Assembly (NCBI GenBank): GCA_964638715.1
Contig: CAZWZF010000062.1
Coordinates: 1 to 26,669, forward strand
DNA: 26,669 nt
Direction of reading: 5' to 3'
Origin: JBAXQQ01 sp037131695
GTDB taxonomy: Bacteria; Armatimonadota; Hebobacteria; CAIYQO01
The notes beneath the pieces are model-generated. The model saw only the letters and a list, made by a program, of their open reading frames with translations. It made no database searches and was not told the origin of the DNA. Of this stretch, positions 24,150-26,669 are shown in pieces; the stretch's first letter is position 1; every line of letters starts with the position of its first letter. A program made the translations under genes and the position numbers.

Positions 24150-24496
24150 TGAGTAGACGGGATACTGAAAGCAAGATAAAAGAAATAATTGAAAAATACA
24201 ACTGCGATGACGAGATTAAACAGTCATCACTACCATCAGGTAGCGACATCCGCATGTTGTTACCCCGTTTAGAAAGGGCAGCTATGAATCAGGCTGACAA
24301 TGGCCGTTCTACTGTCTCGCGATACGGTATATGGGCATCAACAGTAAATAGTTGCCTTAATATAGCACAGCAACAAATTGCAGACGGTCAACCGGAAGAA
24401 GCCGTAAAACTGATAAAAAAAGTAATGAGATCAATGTCCGCCTTTGAAGAAATACAGGCATTATTCGACCCATGGGTGAATGGAGAGAGTAAATGA
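24149..24496 (+). CDS. Small unknown protein at the end of the DISARM-like operon (115 aa)
   Basis: I do not recognise this family. It begins at ATG 24149-24151, sharing an A with the methylase stop (TGATG), with a G-run 8 nt upstream. A TTG two codons' width earlier is a weaker start. It is mostly helical, with a charged N-terminus (RRDTESKIKEIIEKYNCDDE), a central AAMNQADNGRSTVSRYGIW segment and helices ending in SMSAFEEIQALFDPW. No membrane segment, catalytic motif or HTH is evident. In the slot where class 1 DISARM has drmA, drmB and drmC, this small gene is the only remaining member. Strict coupling to the methylase suggests a role in the complex, for instance as an accessory or regulatory subunit; this is inference from position. 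Confidence 0.72.
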   Translation: MSRRDTESKIKEIIEKYNCDDEIKQSSLPSGSDIRMLLPRLERAAMNQADNGRSTVSRYGIWASTVNSCLNIAQQQIADGQPEEAVKLIKKVMRSMSAFEEIQALFDPWVNGESK

Positions 24497-24593
24497 GATT
24501 AAATATAAGAAATTCTGTATCTGTATTTTATTAAAATACTCTATCAAGAATAAAATATTTATTCGACAAGTTCTTGACATATCATGATAACTA

Positions 24594-24622
24594 TTGTAGT
24601 CTTATCCCAGTCAACATATAAT
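24594..24622 (+). promoter_or_regulatory. Promoter of the CBASS operon
   Basis: A perfect TATAAT (24617-24622) lies 17 bp after a weak TTGTAG (24594-24599). Transcription would start near 24629, 54 nt before the ATG at 24683. The preceding gap, 24497-24590, is very AT-rich and contains a small GTATTTT/AAAATAC hairpin (24523-24539) that might weakly terminate the upstream operon. Confidence 0.55.
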
Positions 24623-24682
24623 TATATTGATATTTTTTTAGAAAATAAACTTAACCATCAAGAGGTTAAAAAGGAGCTACAA

Positions 24683-25468
24683 ATGACTGTTGGAAATCAC
24701 TTGTCTTCATTATCAAGTTCACTTATCTTAAGTGACGATGAAAAAACAAAAATCAATACTTCAATTGAGACATTAAGTTCACGTATTGATAATTACTTTG
24801 GCTCTATTGTTAATGATCATATTCAATTTGGTTCAAGCACTCGTGGTACAATTCTACCTCGTAAAGTCGATGAAAGATCTGACATTGATTATATGATTGT
24901 TTTTGATACTTCTAATGGAACCTATAAACCACAAACATATCTTAATAAACTCAAGTCATTTGCAGAAGAAAAATACTCAACATCAGTAATAAAGCCATCA
25001 TATCCAACTATAGTATTAGAATTACAACATATAAAGTTTGAACTTGTACCTGCAATAACAGATGGTTTTGGATATAAAATACCATCTCCCTCATCGTCAT
25101 GGACAGAATGGATGGATACTTACCCTAATGATTTTAATCAAAAATTAACAACTGCTAACACTAATAATAATTCTCAAATAAGACCACTTGTTCGATTAAT
25201 GAAATATTGGAATGTCCGTAATAGTCATATTTTTAATTCCTATGGGTTAGAAAAACATATAATTGAATGTTATTTTCCTGGCTGCCGTGTATTAAAGGAT
25301 TATTTCTATTATTATTGGGCACTACTATCAATTAATACTGAGTCTCAGTCATCAAAAGATAAATTGCAAAAAGGGAAAGACACTGTAACGAAAATTAAAA
25401 GACTTGAAGACGAAAATAAACTGACGGAGGCTGAAGATGAACTCAAGAAGTTCCTCCCCTCAATCTGA
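24683..25468 (+). CDS. CD-NTase (cGAS/DncV-like nucleotidyltransferase) of a CBASS system
   Basis: Makes a cyclic oligonucleotide signal on phage infection, which activates the downstream effector. The nucleotidyltransferase signature is clear: FGSSTRGT (49-56) and the metal-binding pair D67 and D69 in RSDIDYMIVF. A third acidic residue is E120 in KFELVPA, where aspartate is more usual. LVRLMKYWN (169-177) is the typical helical core segment. The start at 24683 is preferred over an in-frame ATG at 24584 because AAGGAG lies 6 nt before it and the upstream extension would begin before the TATAAT box. The end overlaps the effector gene by 32 nt. At 261 aa it is slightly short for the family; the C-terminus is charged and helical. 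The AT-rich composition differs from the operon to the left, suggesting separate acquisition. The product nucleotide cannot be told from sequence. Confidence 0.87.
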   Translation: MTVGNHLSSLSSSLILSDDEKTKINTSIETLSSRIDNYFGSIVNDHIQFGSSTRGTILPRKVDERSDIDYMIVFDTSNGTYKPQTYLNKLKSFAEEKYSTSVIKPSYPTIVLELQHIKFELVPAITDGFGYKIPSPSSSWTEWMDTYPNDFNQKLTTANTNNNSQIRPLVRLMKYWNVRNSHIFNSYGLEKHIIECYFPGCRVLKDYFYYYWALLSINTESQSSKDKLQKGKDTVTKIKRLEDENKLTEAEDELKKFLPSI

Positions 25469-26249
25469 AGACAGTCAAGAAGTAGAACGTTACGACGGAA
25501 TAGATCGTTATTATATTCCTGTAGAAAATTGTGACAAAGCTGCCAAGTTTTTTTTCTGGGGATCTGCATTTTTCTCTATTGTGACACTATTTACAAATAA
25601 CATCTGGATATCAATTAACCATATTCCGGTAATACTATTTGTAATTTTCGTTAGTGGAAATTTGATTGCTACTCTATCTTTACGTTTCTACTTAATTCCC
25701 ACAGCAGAACAGAAACGGAGAAAGCAACTTCTGTCTAATGCTTTCAATGTATCTTTGACATCTGAAGAAACACGACATTATTATAATAACGCATTCACTG
25801 ATCCTCTTAAACGATTAGGTGCAAATGTAATGGAAAACTCATTCTTCTCTAAGTCTATTTGCTTAGAAATGGCGAAATTTGAAAGAATGCGTACTGGTCT
25901 TTATGTGTTAATCTGGCTTATAGCAGTATTATACCGAAGTACGGATTTAGAGCTAATTGGATTAATAACGCAAACAGTTTTTTCTTTAGAAGTAGCAGGA
26001 CGTTTAATAAGCATAGAGTTTCTTCGTAGTAAAAATGAAACAATTTATGATACCCTTTATAATGAGTTCTTTCATAAAGTCGACTTATCAACACCTAAAG
26101 GAATGGCATCTATTCTCGATGCTTTTGTTACTTATGAAACTGCAAAAGCAATTGCTGGCATTATGCTATCAAGAAAGATTTTCTATAGATTGAATAAATC
26201 ACTTAGTGAAGAATGGGAAGCTGTTAAAGAGAAACTGGATTTTAAATAA
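25437..26249 (+). CDS. Four-transmembrane CBASS effector (S-4TM-like)
   Basis: Probable membrane effector that opens or disrupts the inner membrane when it binds the CD-NTase product, stopping the infected cell. Four hydrophobic segments are visible at about 35-55 (AAKFFFWGSAFFSIVTLF), 62-86, 152-167 (GLYVLIWLIAVLY) and 170-195. A cytosolic region of about 65 residues separates the two pairs, and a soluble C-terminal domain of about 70 residues follows. This layout fits the SMODS-associated 4TM family. The ATG has a perfect GGAGG 6 nt upstream, located inside the CD-NTase coding end, so the 32-nt overlap is real and the two genes are coupled. No Cap2/Cap3 or HORMA/TRIP13 genes are present, which makes this a minimal type I CBASS. 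The assignment rests on topology and partner; the family match is less sure than the role. Confidence 0.8.
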   Translation: MNSRSSSPQSEDSQEVERYDGIDRYYIPVENCDKAAKFFFWGSAFFSIVTLFTNNIWISINHIPVILFVIFVSGNLIATLSLRFYLIPTAEQKRRKQLLSNAFNVSLTSEETRHYYNNAFTDPLKRLGANVMENSFFSKSICLEMAKFERMRTGLYVLIWLIAVLYRSTDLELIGLITQTVFSLEVAGRLISIEFLRSKNETIYDTLYNEFFHKVDLSTPKGMASILDAFVTYETAKAIAGIMLSRKIFYRLNKSLSEEWEAVKEKLDFK

Positions 26250-26315
26250 TTCATGTCAATTATTATGACATATCTGCAGCAAATTAGCCTGTAAGATTAA
26301 ACATCTTAAACCTTA

Positions 26316-26365
26316 ATCCGGTAAAAAGAGATATAGCTTAGTATTTACAACACCTTCTACCGGAT
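26316..26365. terminator. Inverted repeat between convergent genes
   Basis: ATCCGGTA (26316-26323) and TACCGGAT (26358-26365) are perfect 8-bp arms with a 34-nt loop, between the ends of the CBASS effector gene and the convergent membrane protein gene. On the plus strand AAATTTTG follows. It could terminate transcription from either side, though the loop is long. Confidence 0.4.
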
Positions 26366-26388
26366 AAATTTTGACCTTATTACTTAGT

Positions 26389-26669
26389 TTATTTCTGCTG
26401 TTTAGATACAGATAATGATAGCACCTGCTGCTGGTAACGCTCTATTTTTTGTTTGATATTATCCCGCTGTACTTTTAATCTCCATAAGCTAATAATACCC
26501 GGAATTAAGAGTAACAACGCTGAAAAAGTTACAATAACTAATAAACATATGATAAACATACATATTCTATAAAAAATCTCCCATTTATATAGTCTCTTCA
26601 ATTCTCGATTTAGCAGTTCTATCACCGTACCAATATAAGCAAATGGTGCTGGTCTGTGACAATACCAAC
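26389..26669 (-). CDS. Small membrane protein, 5' end beyond the window
   Basis: The minus-strand frame is open from the right edge to the stop at 26389. A GTG at 26623-26625 could start a 78-aa protein, but it has no Shine-Dalgarno and the frame continues upstream with plausible sequence (RPAPFAYIGTVIELLN), so the gene probably begins outside. The visible part has a hydrophobic segment (FYRICMFIICLLVIVTFSAL and LLLLIPGIISLW) that could form one or two membrane helices. A charged coiled-coil-like tail follows (RDNIKQKIERYQQQVLSLSV). I do not recognise a family. Confidence 0.5.
   Translation of the reverse strand, partial: WYCHRPAPFAYIGTVIELLNRELKRLYKWEIFYRICMFIICLLVIVTFSALLLLIPGIISLWRLKVQRDNIKQKIERYQQQVLSLSVSKQQK

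Noticed and set aside
24571..24602. TTGACA at 24574-24579 as the -35 box of the CBASS operon
   Set aside because: No good -10 lies 16-18 bp downstream, whereas the perfect TATAAT at 24617 pairs with a different, weaker -35.
6258..26669. Second copy of the tRNA-Glu 3' end (attR) inside the window
   Set aside because: Reading through for TTCGAATCCCC-type sequence gave no second copy, so the right junction is taken to be outside.

Overview
The window is bacterial DNA of mixed composition, and I cannot assign a genus from it. A GC-richer, chromosome-like block (about 2.3-5.9 kb: mrfA, mrfB, then a tRNA-Glu) is followed on the right by DNA that looks acquired: serine-recombinase genes, a long repeat-rich intergenic region and two antiphage operons. 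Start codons are ATG, GTG and TTG, and Shine-Dalgarno sites are clear in the defence genes.

Layout. 0-2 kb: an AT-rich, C-terminally short McrB-family GTPase gene on the minus strand. 2.2-5.9 kb: a minus-strand MrfB nuclease / MrfA helicase pair, a DNA repair module. 6.18-6.26 kb: tRNA-Glu(CUC) with its own promoter. Its 3' end overlaps the stop codon of a large serine integrase, which marks one edge of an integrated island. 6.2-10.3 kb: an integration module present as two diverged tandem copies. One copy carries the intact integrase behind a frameshifted remnant. The other carries a 105-aa unknown protein and two recombinase-like proteins that have lost the catalytic serine. Each copy has a matching leader of about 300 bp. 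10.3-12.3 kb: mostly non-coding, with a paired 14-bp iteron array (53-bp period), dispersed TGCCnGGCA palindromes, a diverged long repeat, a possible 155-aa gene with a terminator, and the promoter and operator of the next operon.

12.3-24.5 kb: a tightly coupled plus-strand operon resembling class 1 DISARM. It encodes a 1720-aa DEAD/H helicase with a DUF1998-like region and a C-terminal nuclease-like domain, an SNF2-family helicase (DrmD-like), an adenine-specific DNA methyltransferase (DrmMI-like) interrupted by one in-frame TAA, and a small unknown protein. The single long helicase appears to stand in for the separate DrmA, DrmB and DrmC of standard DISARM. This is the best candidate in the window for an undescribed system variant. 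24.6-26.2 kb: a two-gene CBASS made of a CD-NTase and a four-TM effector. 26.4 kb to the end: the 3' part of a convergent small membrane protein gene.

Working together: the integrase probably brought in or maintains the island at tRNA-Glu. The DISARM-like genes would mark self DNA and attack unmodified DNA, CBASS would act as an abortive backup, and McrB would belong to a type IV system acting on modified DNA. The interrupted methylase raises the question of whether the DISARM-like system is active. The far end of the island is not visible.
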